The notes below the pieces were generated by a model. The model did not search any database. It was not told where the DNA came from and saw nothing but the letters and a program-made list of their open reading frames with translations. A DNA stretch of 64,000 nucleotides from JABDMH01 sp965223105 (lineage in GTDB: Bacteria; Bacteroidota; Bacteroidia; Chitinophagales; Saprospiraceae): the NCBI GenBank assembly GCA_965223105.1, contig OZ244987.1, positions 3,410,001 through 3,474,000 of the forward strand. Direction: 5' to 3'. Below, piece by piece: positions 17,906-27,593 of this stretch. A program made the position numbers and the translations under genes. Positions within the stretch are counted from its first letter, which is position 1, and every line of letters starts with the position of its first letter.

Positions 17906-19390
17906 GTGTATGTTTCGGAAATGGAACCAGCCAGCACCATGCCGACAGGGCTTTTCCTCATCGTATTTCTCTCGTATGTGGGCGCCATGATTTTGTTCTC
18001 CTGGCGTTTGAGTCGAAAGCAACACTCCGGAGAAGATTTTCTTTTGGGCAACCGCAGCGTGCCTTTCTTCCTTATGTTGGGTACTACAGTAGCGACCATG
18101 GTCGGCACGGGATCCAGCATGGGTGCGATTGGAAAGGGTTATAGTGACGGCTGGGCCGGATCATTGTATGGCATTGGCGGTGCTTTGGGTATCCTACTCC
18201 TGGCGAAATTGTTTGGCGAGGCCCGAAAACATCGCTTCATGACTTTTGCTGAGGAACTCTCCTTTTATTATGGAGCCAATAAGGCCGTAAAAGGAGTGGT
18301 AGCCATCCTGGTTCTTTTGGCGTCCGTAGGATGGCTTGGTGCCCATATTTTGGGTGGTGCGCTTTACATTTCCTGGATCACCGGCATAGATCTAACTTGG
18401 GCGAAGATCTTGGTAGCTGGAGGATTTGGGATTTACGTAATCATCGGTGGGTACATGGCGGTAGTCTGGACCGACACGATTCAAGCGATTGTACTATTTG
18501 TTGGCTTTATATTTATGGCTTTTTTGAGCATTAATTTTCTGACTGCGGAGCAAACGAGCCAATCCATTTTTTCAAAATCCTCGATGTTATTTCTCCAGGG
18601 TGACCACCTGATTCCTTCCCTTTCTCTGGCTTTCGTCATTTTTATTGGTGTCTTAGCCACCCCAGCTTATCGCCAAAGAATTTATTCTTCCGAAAATATT
18701 CGCACCATTAAAAGGAGTTTTTATCTCAGCGGGGGAATTTATTTGTTCTTTGCCATTATACCCGCAATTATCGGAATGGCTGCCTTTCAACTCAATCCCG
18801 ATCTAGAAAATTCTAATTTTGCTTTTCCATTTATGGCCACCGAAATCCTCCCGGCCACTTTCGGCTTGATCGTGCTTATTGCCGGCCTCAGTGCTACGAT
18901 GTCCTCTGCTAGCTCGGATGCCATCGCTGGTGTCGCTATCCTGCTGAGAGATGTATTCATATTAGTTTTTGGAAGAATGCCCGATAAGCAACGGGCGATT
19001 AACTATTCAAGGTGGGCGGTTTTTGGCATCGTCTCCCTAGCACTATTGTTCACACTGTATGCCACGGATATTATCAACTACATCACCTACATGATATCCA
19101 TCATCATGAGTGGACTATTTACCTGCGTAATGATGGGAAAATATTGGAAAAGGGCTACCTGGCAGGGAGCACTGGCGACCCTATTGGGTGGTGCGACGGC
19201 CTCGATCCTGATTCTTCTTGTGCCAGGCTGGAATGACTATTGGGGAAATCCGGGCATACCTGCAGTTTTCGTGGCAACCATTTGCGGAACAGTGGTAAGT
19301 TTACTGACACCTCCCAACCTGATCTCTCCGGTTGACGCCGCACAGATCTTGGAGAGGGAAAGAGCCCAGATGGAGATGGGCAACTCTTGA
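17906..19390 (+). CDS. Sodium:solute symporter (SSS family)
   Basis: A 494-residue membrane protein has about 13 hydrophobic segments and the SSS family pattern: an early helix (LFLIVFLSYVGAMILFSW), the LLGNRSVPFFLMLGTTVATM motif, the GKGYSDGWAGSLYGIGG segment, and later SSASSDAIAGVAILLRDVF, where the Ser-rich loop typically binds sodium. The family (SLC5-like) imports sugars, amino acids, sialic acid, nucleosides or carboxylates with sodium; the substrate is not readable. It overlaps nothing and converges with the ceramidase-like gene, only 17 bp apart. In context it could take up a product of the secreted hydrolases. Confidence 0.93.
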   Translation: MYVSEMEPASTMPTGLFLIVFLSYVGAMILFSWRLSRKQHSGEDFLLGNRSVPFFLMLGTTVATMVGTGSSMGAIGKGYSDGWAGSLYGIGGALGILLLAKLFGEARKHRFMTFAEELSFYYGANKAVKGVVAILVLLASVGWLGAHILGGALYISWITGIDLTWAKILVAGGFGIYVIIGGYMAVVWTDTIQAIVLFVGFIFMAFLSINFLTAEQTSQSIFSKSSMLFLQGDHLIPSLSLAFVIFIGVLATPAYRQRIYSSENIRTIKRSFYLSGGIYLFFAIIPAIIGMAAFQLNPDLENSNFAFPFMATEILPATFGLIVLIAGLSATMSSASSDAIAGVAILLRDVFILVFGRMPDKQRAINYSRWAVFGIVSLALLFTLYATDIINYITYMISIIMSGLFTCVMMGKYWKRATWQGALATLLGGATASILILLVPGWNDYWGNPGIPAVFVATICGTVVSLLTPPNLISPVDAAQILERERAQMEMGNS

Positions 19391-19407
19391 TTTTACACAC
19401 CTATCCC

Positions 19408-20769
19408 CTATTCTCTTTTTAGCAGGCGTTTGATGGCAGCCATGAGCACCTGCTCCACCTCCGGCGATACCCGGGAAGCTCGCTCAGAGGTTTCGTAACC
19501 GCCTTGACCATAGGCCTCCTCCGTACCGATGTAACCAGGACCATATTCCCCATAGGCAGCCACACAAAGGTTTTTCTGAGGGACCAATCTTTGGGAAGCC
19601 AATTGGTATTCAATAAAGAGTTCACCAGGTAAATGCAGTAACCAGACGTCACCCAATTTGAGCAGTGACAAGTCAACCTTGTTTCCCTTCTTCACCCATA
19701 GTAACCAAGCCAGATGCTTGGCAGCAAAAAACTTCTTCATCCGGAGTAAGGAATCATAAGCCAGCATGGCTCGCAGTTCCGACTCAATCAAATGCTCACC
19801 GAGAGGTAAAGTAACTGGTAGAGACTCCCAGGAGATGTCTTCGCTGTTGATGGGTTGTTTTTCTGTAGCCTCCCAGCTGCGTTTCATACCATCAGCCATG
19901 CGTTGAGCCAGTACCGGTCGCATAGCCACGGAGCCATCATTATATTTTCCGGCGGTGATGTTGCCCGAGGCTCCGTTGAAGTGAATGTGCGGAATCCGAA
20001 TGGCCTTCTCTCGCGCCTTTCTCGCCAGACCTACGAATTCTGAAGTGACATCACCTTGTCCATAATAACTTTGCGGATGCGTAGCATAGTACGTCATAAT
20101 GGCCAGAGGTTTATCTTCATTCCAAAAGCTCACCGTTTTGAGCCAAGGATCGATCAGTCCTTCAGGAGCAGCAATTGCCGCCGAGTCCTGAGTACGACTC
20201 CACCTGATGATAGCCACAGTATCGGCAAGCGGATCCAGAATTCGACGGTTTGAAGCTACTTTCTCAACTTTAGCTTTTCCAAATCCCAGGTGGGTCACAG
20301 GTTTCGTCTTGCGAGATGCTCGTTTTACTGCTTTTGCAGTTCTAGCAATTGACTTTAGAATTACCTCGACGTCCAAACGCGTACCACCCAGACCGTATTC
20401 ATCGAGGACCTCTTCCAAGGTGAGATCGCACCGCATGCCATCATGCTGATGGATCGCACTGACCCAAACCCGGTCTATCGTTGTGCCAGCCGCTTTGGCC
20501 AATTCATCTCGCCACCGTTCCAAGCCGGCATTGGCAATACCCAGGTAATCTACGGCACAAAGGACAATGGGGTCTTGCGCTGATTGGATAACAACCCCTC
20601 GAGCAGTGAGTGGATCCAAAATCTTACGGGCCAAGGCATACGCCACCGGACTACCAATCGGAGGCGATACATTGACACTGAAGGGTGCAACACGCAGCTC
20701 CTGTGCCGGGAGATTCATGGTGATCATTACTAGAAAAACCAAGAGAAAGGCATACATTCTACTCACCAT
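19408..20769 (-). CDS. Neutral-ceramidase-like secreted protein
   Basis: A signal peptide (about residues 1-22, ending NLPAQ) leads into a region with the neutral/alkaline non-lysosomal ceramidase pattern: FSVNVSPPIGSPVAY, VLCAVDYLGIANAGLERWR and the zinc-site-like VSAIHQHDGMRCD. Later segments (IMTYYATHPQSYYGQGDV and IHFNGASGNITAGKYND) also match the fold, where His and Asn line the active site. True neutral ceramidases split the amide bond of ceramides; many bacterial relatives in catabolic clusters are uncharacterised and shorter, as here. It converges with the symporter gene and diverges from the HiPIP gene. Confidence 0.8.
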   Translation of the reverse strand: MVSRMYAFLLVFLVMITMNLPAQELRVAPFSVNVSPPIGSPVAYALARKILDPLTARGVVIQSAQDPIVLCAVDYLGIANAGLERWRDELAKAAGTTIDRVWVSAIHQHDGMRCDLTLEEVLDEYGLGGTRLDVEVILKSIARTAKAVKRASRKTKPVTHLGFGKAKVEKVASNRRILDPLADTVAIIRWSRTQDSAAIAAPEGLIDPWLKTVSFWNEDKPLAIMTYYATHPQSYYGQGDVTSEFVGLARKAREKAIRIPHIHFNGASGNITAGKYNDGSVAMRPVLAQRMADGMKRSWEATEKQPINSEDISWESLPVTLPLGEHLIESELRAMLAYDSLLRMKKFFAAKHLAWLLWVKKGNKVDLSLLKLGDVWLLHLPGELFIEYQLASQRLVPQKNLCVAAYGEYGPGYIGTEEAYGQGGYETSERASRVSPEVEQVLMAAIKRLLKRE

Positions 20770-20835
20770 TTTTTCTGTAGTTTTAACCTAATCAAATCGA
20801 CAGAATCAGAGACAATTTTTTCAAAAATTAATTTA

Positions 20836-21180
20836 GTGAAAAATAAAATTGCATCGAGAAGAATATTTCTCTTTCAATTTCTTTCAGGCTTGACATTAGG
20901 TCTGGGCTCTCTAGCCTGCAAAACAAAAGCACAGCAACCGAAAGAAGCCATCCCTTTTGATTCTTGCACCGACTTCTCCCAAGTGCCAGAAGAGGATATG
21001 CAGCTCAGGAAATCATTGGGATACGTTGAAATGTCACCAATGCGTGAGTCTACCTGCGCCAATTGTAATTTGTACTTGCCTCCGGATATGGAAGGAAACT
21101 GTGGCGGTTGCACCTTATTTTCCGGACCCGTCTATGAAGATGCCTTTTGCACCTATTGGGCTCCTCAAGCAGATCTATAG
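20836..21180 (+). CDS. High-potential iron-sulfur protein (HiPIP), GTG start
   Basis: The 114-residue product has a twin-arginine type N-terminus (SRRIFLFQFLSGLTLGLG). It then shows the HiPIP cluster ligands: CANC (Cys74 and Cys77), GGC (Cys92) and Cys105 in FCTYWAP, binding a 4Fe-4S cluster. HiPIPs are soluble periplasmic electron carriers that normally shuttle electrons between redox enzymes or to terminal oxidases. The start is GTG (20836), set by the length of the signal region. Tat export fits a pre-folded cluster protein. It ends 18 bp from the end of the convergent dehydrogenase-like gene. Confidence 0.9.
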   Translation: MKNKIASRRIFLFQFLSGLTLGLGSLACKTKAQQPKEAIPFDSCTDFSQVPEEDMQLRKSLGYVEMSPMRESTCANCNLYLPPDMEGNCGGCTLFSGPVYEDAFCTYWAPQADL

Positions 21181-21198
21181 TACAGATTAAACAGGCCC

Positions 21199-23328
21199 TT
21201 ATTCCGATTTACTTATCCTCTCAATGATCCCGGCCCAAATATTCAATCCCGATTTTTCCTCTAGGTCCTGAGCTAAGCCAGGGTCCAATAACAATGTTTT
21301 TTCGGACGCCTCGAGCCCCCTTGTCAAACCCTCAGAAACCTCTTCAATAATGATCGGTAAATGTAAAGTTGTACTGGCCGCAAGGATATGAAGGTAATCT
21401 TCTATTTCTCCTTCCTGATTTCGACAACCCACGATAAATGAGAAGTCAACCAAAAAATTCTTGCTGAATTCTTGGTCATCCGATAGGAGAACTTCTTGAT
21501 CAATGATGTATTCCAAAAACTCCAGGGATGAACCCGGTTGAGAACTCAACACTGCCATCCGAAACCAAGGATCCCCTCCATGATCAACTAGGGTGCGGTG
21601 CAAATGCTGATAAACGGAAGGTTCCTGCCACTGACCGATACTTAAAGTGGCCTGAAGAGCCACAAACAAGTCCTGATCGGTGATAGATCTTGCCACCCAT
21701 TCAGCAAGGGCGGGAAAAGCCTCAGCCAGAACCAAAGCATGTTCACGAATCATCGGACTATCGTCTTGAATACTATGCTGGACATGCGCTTCACTCAGTA
21801 AATCCAAGCCCTCCAGACAGTACAACGCATGCAAGCGTGTGCGAGCATCTTCGTGATCGCTAAGCATCGCTTCCAGTAGTGGCAGAAGATCTACATCCTG
21901 ACTTTCCAGAATCAAACGTTGAGCCTGTAGGCGCTGCCACCGATTTGGATGTGCCAAAAGAGCAACCCATTCGCGATGTTCCCGTCGAGTCAAGTCTTCA
22001 AATTCAACCTGTGTTTTCGCTTGGTCGGGCCTTATCCGGTAAAGCCGCCCCCGATCATCACCCTCCATAAAGTCCATATCCTCCTTGAGATCGACAGGGA
22101 TAGAAAGTGGCGTTTCAATGTGCTGACGATAGTAGTCCACTACATACAGGAAACCGTCTGGGGCCACGTAAAAATGCGTAGGACGAAACCACGAATCGGT
22201 TGATGCCAGGAATTCTCGATCGGTCTCCCCGGCTGACCTGGTGGCAATGTAGGTAGGACTGTTATTGGCTACTTTGATCACGTCCCGATGAACCAAATTA
22301 CCGGCAACATCTCCGGTAAAAATATTTCCATAAAAAGAAGGTGGAAAAGCATGTCCACCATAAAAGGTACCTCCAGAGCATCCGGTAAAATGATCCTCAG
22401 CATATTCTCTACGATCTAGATTTTGCTCATCGTACTTCTTCTGCCTTCGCCGGGTTCGCTCGGCACGCCAATAAGGAGGGGGGGTAAGCTGAAACATTTC
22501 CAGTTCATGATCAGAAATGTTTACCGCCACACTGGTAGACGGTAGGTAAGGATGGCGATGAGTATACCGCCAAGGTATCACGATATGCCGGATGTGTAGG
22601 GTGTTCTGGGTGACAAAACGGTGCCAGCGATCATTGAAAGCCTGCCCGAACTGAGCTGGTCCGGCCACGACCTCATACTCACCCCGGTCGAGGCGAAATC
22701 GGAAATCGCCTCCGGCAATCTGCAAGGGTGCCCGAAAGGTATCACGTAAAAATTTTATTTCGCCGCCCTGCCCATGATTACTGGCATAGATCCAATTGTC
22801 TATGCCATATTTTAGATTGGTAATTTGGGCTTCAGAATTGTTTTCAAAAAAACCGGTAAAAACAATTTCTCTGGAATCTGACTGACCGTCGTTATCCTCA
22901 TCAATTAAGTACAGAATATTTGGTGCCGCTGCTACCAATAGACCTTTCCTCCAAGGAAGAATGCTGGTGATCTCACTAATGCCTTCAACGAACAACGTAA
23001 AACTGTCAATCTGACCATCTCCATCCCGGTCGTGAAGTTGCTTTATCCTACCCTTGCCTTCCCCAGGTTTTGGCTTGAAAGGATAATCAGGCATTTCAAC
23101 TACAAATACCCGACCAGCAGCATCTACCGCCATATCTACGGGATCCATCACATAAGGTTCGCAGGCAAAGAGATCCATGGCAAAACCAGGACTCAGTTCC
23201 ATGGTCTCCAAACTTGCTGCAGGTGATAATGGAGGATCATACAGAGGACCAGTACAAGAAAAGTGGTAAATGGCAACTGCCACAAAAAGACTGCGGGTAC
23301 TTAATGAAAGAAGATGTTGAATATGCAC
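21199..23328 (-). CDS. PQQ-type membrane-bound dehydrogenase-like lipoprotein without haem domain
   Basis: The N-terminus has a lipoprotein-like signal (ending AIYHFSC). The main domain matches the membrane-bound dehydrogenase family (TIGR02604-like): DPVDMAVDAAGRVFVVEMPDY, DRDGDGQIDSFTLF, NLKYGIDNWIYASNHG, CSGGTFYGGHAFPPSFYGN, GDVAGNLVHRD and FYVAPDGFLYVVDYYRQHIE. A helical HEAT-like region follows from about residue 430 (WQRLQAQRLILESQDVDLL). Many relatives end in a cytochrome c domain with CxxCH, but none is visible here, so it would need an external electron acceptor. The HiPIP encoded next to it is a natural candidate (inference). Confidence 0.85.
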   Translation of the reverse strand: MHIQHLLSLSTRSLFVAVAIYHFSCTGPLYDPPLSPAASLETMELSPGFAMDLFACEPYVMDPVDMAVDAAGRVFVVEMPDYPFKPKPGEGKGRIKQLHDRDGDGQIDSFTLFVEGISEITSILPWRKGLLVAAAPNILYLIDEDNDGQSDSREIVFTGFFENNSEAQITNLKYGIDNWIYASNHGQGGEIKFLRDTFRAPLQIAGGDFRFRLDRGEYEVVAGPAQFGQAFNDRWHRFVTQNTLHIRHIVIPWRYTHRHPYLPSTSVAVNISDHELEMFQLTPPPYWRAERTRRRQKKYDEQNLDRREYAEDHFTGCSGGTFYGGHAFPPSFYGNIFTGDVAGNLVHRDVIKVANNSPTYIATRSAGETDREFLASTDSWFRPTHFYVAPDGFLYVVDYYRQHIETPLSIPVDLKEDMDFMEGDDRGRLYRIRPDQAKTQVEFEDLTRREHREWVALLAHPNRWQRLQAQRLILESQDVDLLPLLEAMLSDHEDARTRLHALYCLEGLDLLSEAHVQHSIQDDSPMIREHALVLAEAFPALAEWVARSITDQDLFVALQATLSIGQWQEPSVYQHLHRTLVDHGGDPWFRMAVLSSQPGSSLEFLEYIIDQEVLLSDDQEFSKNFLVDFSFIVGCRNQEGEIEDYLHILAASTTLHLPIIIEEVSEGLTRGLEASEKTLLLDPGLAQDLEEKSGLNIWAGIIERISKSE

Positions 23329-23634
23329 ATCTAAAAATAATACAGATTTTTTATCTGCCGGTAAAAGACGCGGCGTCTGCTTTGTTCATGCGCGATGTAT
23401 TTTCACTTCCATCATTGGGCAAAGTCTCTTTGCCACCGGTTGTTCATTGCTAAAACCGGTGATTGCCTCTTCCAAGAAAGGAGGACCAGGCAATTTTAAA
23501 AATACCGAGGAAAACTATGATCAAGGTATGAGAACCTAAGAAGCTGAAATTTTCTCAAAGAAAAATGTCATGGGTGGCTTTTTGCACTACTTTTTGCCAC
23601 CAAAAAGTAGAAAAAACTCATTGAGATACTAGCC

Positions 23635-23982
23635 GAAATGTGTCATCCTCCAGAGTGCTAGCTACCGATTGGTTGTAATCTTCTACCTCCTTCAAAGGGG
23701 CGGTGTTTTGTTGAGATTGCACTACCCGGTATGCCCTTGGGAGATTTTTCCTTAGAAAAACAAGGCTGCGGGATGGGAAAGAGCACCAACTGTTCGAGCC
23801 AGTAGAAAATATTGCTCAGAGCCCTGATGACGAGGAAGCCATACTTAAAGAACAACCATTAGGGCGAGTTTTGGTGCGAGTGCCGGGGAAGCCGTAGTTT
23901 TTTAAGGAAAAAGATCCAGGGTGGCTTTTTGCTCTACTTTTTGCCACCAAAAAGTAGAAAAAACTCATTGAGATACTAGCCC
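23635..23982. repeat. Repeat units A1 and B1
   Basis: A-type sequence (23635-23860) followed by B-type (23861-23982), which carries the hairpin CTACTTTTTG-CCAC-CAAAAAGTAG at 23934-23957. The same arrangement follows at 23983, 348 bp further on, so this is a direct tandem step. Confidence 0.75.
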
Positions 23983-24366
23983 AAATATGTCATCCCCCAG
24001 AGTGCTAGCCAACCTATTGGTTGTAATCTTCTACCCCTTTCAAAGGAGGCGTTGTATGTTGAGACTGCGCTACCTGGGATGCCCTTAGGAGATTTTTCCT
24101 CAGAAAAAAGAGGCTGCGGGATGGGAAAGAGTACCAACTGTTCGAGCCAGTAGAAAATATTGCTCAGAGCCCTGATGACGAGGAAGCCATACTTAAGGAA
24201 CAACTGTTAAGGGCGAGTTTTGGTGCGAGTGCCAGGGAAGCCGCCTGTACAACCATTAGGAAGTATGGCTTCTCGTGTTATCTTCTAGCTTCATCAGTCG
24301 GTACTTGGATTTAAGAACAAGGAACACTGATTAACGATTTTAGAATTATGTTTGATTTTTGATTTT

Positions 24367-24749
24367 TCACGTTTTCATATTCTTTTGAGCCGTTTCTATG
24401 CTTTTTACAAAAATTGAAATTAGCTCGTTGCTTTCCAGTTTTGCGTTTTGAATTCTTGTTTCATTTTTAAACAATTTAGTTCGTTCGATGATTCTTAGGC
24501 AAATGTATGTTTCTCGTAATTCTTTCAATACTATCTTCATTTTATGAACAAAATCCCTGTCTGCCGACAGGCAGGCTTTCGGGATTCACCACTTTGTGCT
24601 TCGCCATAATTTAGAGAAACTGAAGTTCCGGATCTGAGCAATTGTTTCGCCAAGTGATTTGCCGCATAATTGTTTGGCATTTCCTTAGTAATCTCAATTA
24701 CCAAAACCGAAAAATTAATTAATCGTTCTTCTAAATCAAACTTATTCAT
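24367..24749 (-). pseudogene. IVP (four-helix-bundle) gene copy 1, broken by 20-nt insertion
   Basis: Start ATG at 24749 (minus strand) gives MNKFDLEERLINFSVLVIE and then LLRSGTSVSLNYGEAQSGESRK, the signature of the 23S rRNA-intervening-sequence (four-helix bundle) family. The frame breaks at 24556-24575, a 20-nt quasi-palindrome (CCTGTCTGCCGACAGGCAGG). Removing it gives 363 nt, exactly 121 codons, ending in ...DFVHKMKIVLKELRETY and a stop at 24367-24369. That is a normal family length. The insertion is therefore what broke the gene. In many bacteria this family is encoded inside 23S rRNA insertions; here no rRNA is nearby. Confidence 0.85.
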
Positions 24750-24852
24750 TCTGCCATTTTACCTCCAAAATCATAAATCGTTAATCCTTGTTCGATATTC
24801 ATTTCTTCAATACTTGTTCGTTTTACTTGAAGATAACATTAAAATACAAACC

Positions 24853-25190
24853 GAAATATGTCATCCTCCAGAGTGCTAGCCAAACTATTGGTTGTAGCAC
24901 TCTACCCCCTTCAAAGGGGCGGTGTTTTGTTGAGATTGCGCTACCTGGTATGCCCTTAGGAGATTTTTCCTCAGAAAAAAGAGGCTGCGGGATGGGAAAG
25001 AGCACCAACTGTTCGAGCCAGTAGAAAATATTGCTCAGAGCCCTGATGACGAGGAAGCCATGCTTAAGGAACAACTGTTAAGGGCGAGTTTTGGTGCGAG
25101 CGCCAGGCAAGCCGTAGTTTTTTCAAGGAAAAATCTTCAGGGTGGCTTTTTGCTCTACTTTTTGCCACCAAAAAGTAGAAAAAACAATAA
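24853..25190. repeat. Repeat units A3 and B3
   Basis: A-type sequence (24853-25076) leads into B-type (25077-25180), carrying the third CTACTTTTTG-CCAC-CAAAAAGTAG hairpin at 25155-25178. A short unique linker (25181-25236) separates it from the second IVP unit. Confidence 0.75.
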
Positions 25191-25359
25191 CAAGTGTAGG
25201 TTCGCTAATGGAGAAATGTGGTGGTTTGAATATGAGCCTGTACGACCATTAGGAAGTATGGCTTCTCGTGTTATCTTCTAGCTTCATCAGTCGGTACTTG
25301 GATCTAAGAACAAGGAACACTGATTAACGATTTTAGAATTATGTTTGATTTTTGATTTT

Positions 25360-25742
25360 TCACGTTTTCATATTCTTTTGAGCCGTCTCTATGCTTTTTA
25401 CAAAAATTGAAATTAGCTCGTTGTTCTCCAGTTTTGCGTTTTGAATTCTTGTTTCATTTTTAAACAATTTAGTTTGTTCGATGACTTTTAGGCAAATGTA
25501 TGTTTCTCGTAATTCTTTCAATACTATCTTCATTTTATAAACAAAATCCCTGTCTGCCGACAGGCAGGCTTTCGGGATTCACCACTTTGTGCTTCGCCAT
25601 AATTTAGAGAAACTGAAGTTCCGGATCTGAGCAATTGTTCCGCCAAGTGATTTGCCGCATAATTGTTTGGCATTTCCTTAGTAATGTCAATTACCAAAAC
25701 CGAAAAATTAATTAATCGTTCTTCTAAATCAAACTTATTCAT
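25360..25742 (-). pseudogene. IVP (four-helix-bundle) gene copy 2, broken by the same 20-nt insertion
   Basis: Nearly identical to the copy 993 bp to the left and of the same length (383 nt). It has the same start, the same 20-nt quasi-palindromic insertion (25549-25568) and the same distal frame ending at 25360-25362. Small differences exist (for example DFVYK here against DFVHK in the other). Since both carry the insertion at the same site, insertion came before duplication. Neither copy can encode the full 120-residue protein. Confidence 0.85.
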
Positions 25743-25984
25743 TCTGCCATTTTACCTCCAAAATCATAAATCGTTAATCCTTGTTCGATATTCATTTCTT
25801 CAATACTTGTTCGTTTTACTATAAGATAACATTAAAATACAAATCGAAATATGTCATCCCCCAGAGTGCTAGCCAACCTATTGGTTGGAGCACTCTACCC
25901 CCTTCAAAGGGGGCGGTGTTACGTTGAGATTGCGCTACGTGGGCGAGTTTTCGTGCGAGCGCCAGGAAAGCTGTAGTTTTTCAA

Positions 25985-26030
25985 GGAAAAAGGCCGCCGG
26001 TTGGTTCTTTAACCGACGGCTGTCTTTTTC
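25985..26030. terminator. Bidirectional terminator-like hairpin
   Basis: GCCGCCGGTT (25993-26002) pairs with AACCGACGGC (26011-26020), one G-T wobble, 8-nt loop. On the plus strand it is followed by TGTCTTTTTCC, on the minus strand by CTTTTTCC. It closes the repeat region and lies about 240 bp beyond the stop of the S41 gene. Confidence 0.6.
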
Positions 26031-26261
26031 CTACGCAACGGCTTTCATCATACCGTGACAGAGCGACATTTCTTTGCCGCCCGTTTTTCATTTCCATCTA
26101 GGCTCCGGGAATCTGCATTTTTCAAGTAGATCGATACGCTAAATCGGTATTGAAGCTCTGACCAAACAATTGAAAATCTTTTCTTCCAGACTCCAAAATC
26201 CTTAGTGAGGATCTTATTTACCATGTGTCTTCATCAGTGTGGGCCATAAGCAAAAAGGAAT

Positions 26262-27593
26262 CTACGGACCGGCGTTTTTCTCGTTTTTGTCTCGATGTCC
26301 ATTTTGATAAAGGCCCTCAACGGCTACAATCCGGTCATTCTCCCGGATGAATTTTAGCCGGAAGTACGGAAGGTCTCGGATCATAAATAGATCCTTTTTC
26401 ATGATTTGTAATGGATAGAGTGGTCCATCATCTCTCTGATATACTAAATGACCTTCTCTAAGCTGGATACTTCTGGCACCATACTTACCTTCGTATTCTT
26501 CGAGTTCCTTAGCATCAATTTTCAGTGGTCTGGCTAAGGTCTGTAGGAATTCTCTGGTCCACAAATAAGGATTTTCCTCCCCGTTATATTTCTTAGACAA
26601 ATTTTCGACGGCCAAATAATGCGCTTCATCCAGGGCTTGTTCAGCAGGTACCTCAACATGGGGTTCCACACCAACGCCCTCCCAATTGGTCCCGGTTATG
26701 GGATTGATGGCACGACCAGAAGGAACAAAGACCAGGAAACCCGAAGAAGCAGGCATCATACCCCCGGGATGAGCTCCCCCACCTGTGGTTTCTCCTACTA
26801 CCGTAGCCCGTTGCAAATTCTTGAGATTATATGTGAACTCTTCAGCTGCTGAAAATGTACGTCCACTGGTCAGGATGTAGAGATCCGTACCGGCTAGTCT
26901 TTCACCCGGCACGAAAGGAAGGGTCCATCGCTGCGTGATCTCATCGGTCGACCGGTGATAAAAATTATTAAGGTGCACAAGTTCTCGTTCATAAAAATAG
27001 GTAGTGAGAAATTGGATCATATCCGGACTTCCCCCTCCATTTTCGCGCAAATCAACGATGACCGCTTCAGAGCCAGCCAGGAAATTCATGGCGGCAGCCG
27101 CAACGTTGCCTGCCTTTGGTGAGCCGGAAAATTCATTGAGTTTTACATAGCCAACACCTTCCGAAAGCATCCGAATCTCCTTGAAACCAAAATTATTGCG
27201 CGCCGCTCTCTTGTCCCATATCTCGATAAGGTGAAGTGAGTCTTCCTGGCTTTGCGACATGGTCATTTCCGAAACCATCTCAGGATTCCAACGCACCCTA
27301 ATGTGAAGGTCATTACTTACAGATTGAAGATCCTCTGTGAGCTTTTCAGCGAGGGTGCGGGGATCTACCCATTCATCGTAGAATCCCTCACGCCAACGCC
27401 TATCAATAAATGTGGCCATTTGCTCACCTTTTTCTGGGAAGACATAGTGGTGGGTCATTAGTCGTTTCAGGGAATCGACCAATTGACTTAGCTCGACTTT
27501 GGAAATCGCTGCTGTCAAATCTTGGGCCTTGAGCTGGGAATAGCAGGATAGTATCAGTATTCCCACTACTGAAATTAAAGGAACAATTTTCAT
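26262..27593 (-). CDS. S41 family (C-terminal processing) peptidase
   Basis: A 443-residue secreted protein has a signal peptide ending near QLKAQ. It then shows an N-terminal helical domain typical of bacterial tail-specific proteases and TSP-like relatives. The core has VIVDLRENGGGSPDMIQFL, then LYILTSGRTFSAAEEF, where Ser248 is the nucleophile, followed by VVGETTGGGAHP. A PDZ domain is not obvious. The C-terminal 100 residues (EGKYGARSIQLREGHLVYQRDD) look like the small beta domain seen in Bacteroidota S41 proteins. It is probably an exported hydrolase. It is a single minus-strand gene with the terminator-like hairpin downstream. Confidence 0.9.
   Translation of the reverse strand: MKIVPLISVVGILILSCYSQLKAQDLTAAISKVELSQLVDSLKRLMTHHYVFPEKGEQMATFIDRRWREGFYDEWVDPRTLAEKLTEDLQSVSNDLHIRVRWNPEMVSEMTMSQSQEDSLHLIEIWDKRAARNNFGFKEIRMLSEGVGYVKLNEFSGSPKAGNVAAAAMNFLAGSEAVIVDLRENGGGSPDMIQFLTTYFYERELVHLNNFYHRSTDEITQRWTLPFVPGERLAGTDLYILTSGRTFSAAEEFTYNLKNLQRATVVGETTGGGAHPGGMMPASSGFLVFVPSGRAINPITGTNWEGVGVEPHVEVPAEQALDEAHYLAVENLSKKYNGEENPYLWTREFLQTLARPLKIDAKELEEYEGKYGARSIQLREGHLVYQRDDGPLYPLQIMKKDLFMIRDLPYFRLKFIRENDRIVAVEGLYQNGHRDKNEKNAGP

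Larger units (their letters stand above)
23545..25990. repeat. Interspersed repeat region (units A, B and C), 2.4 kb without intact genes
   Basis: Three unit types alternate. Unit A (about 225 bp) begins near TGTCATCCTCCAGAGTGC at 23635, 23983 and 24853, and a truncated copy at 25846. Unit B (about 110 bp) contains the hairpin CTACTTTTTG-CCAC-CAAAAAGTAG at 23587, 23934 and 25155. Unit C holds the decayed IVP gene (24244 and 25237). Order: partial B, A, B, A, short B, C, A, B, linker, C, truncated A/B. The C-plus-A segment is a direct duplication with 993-bp offset. Minus-strand open frames in A (about 65-83 codons with NIFYWLEQLVLFPIP) are conserved between copies but look non-genic. No transposase is present. 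Confidence 0.85.

Noticed and set aside
23658..25074. Three minus-strand frames (65-83 codons) with NIFYWLEQLVLFPIP as small proteins
   Set aside because: They are conserved only because the surrounding DNA is duplicated; no start context, no domain, and the frames differ at both ends.
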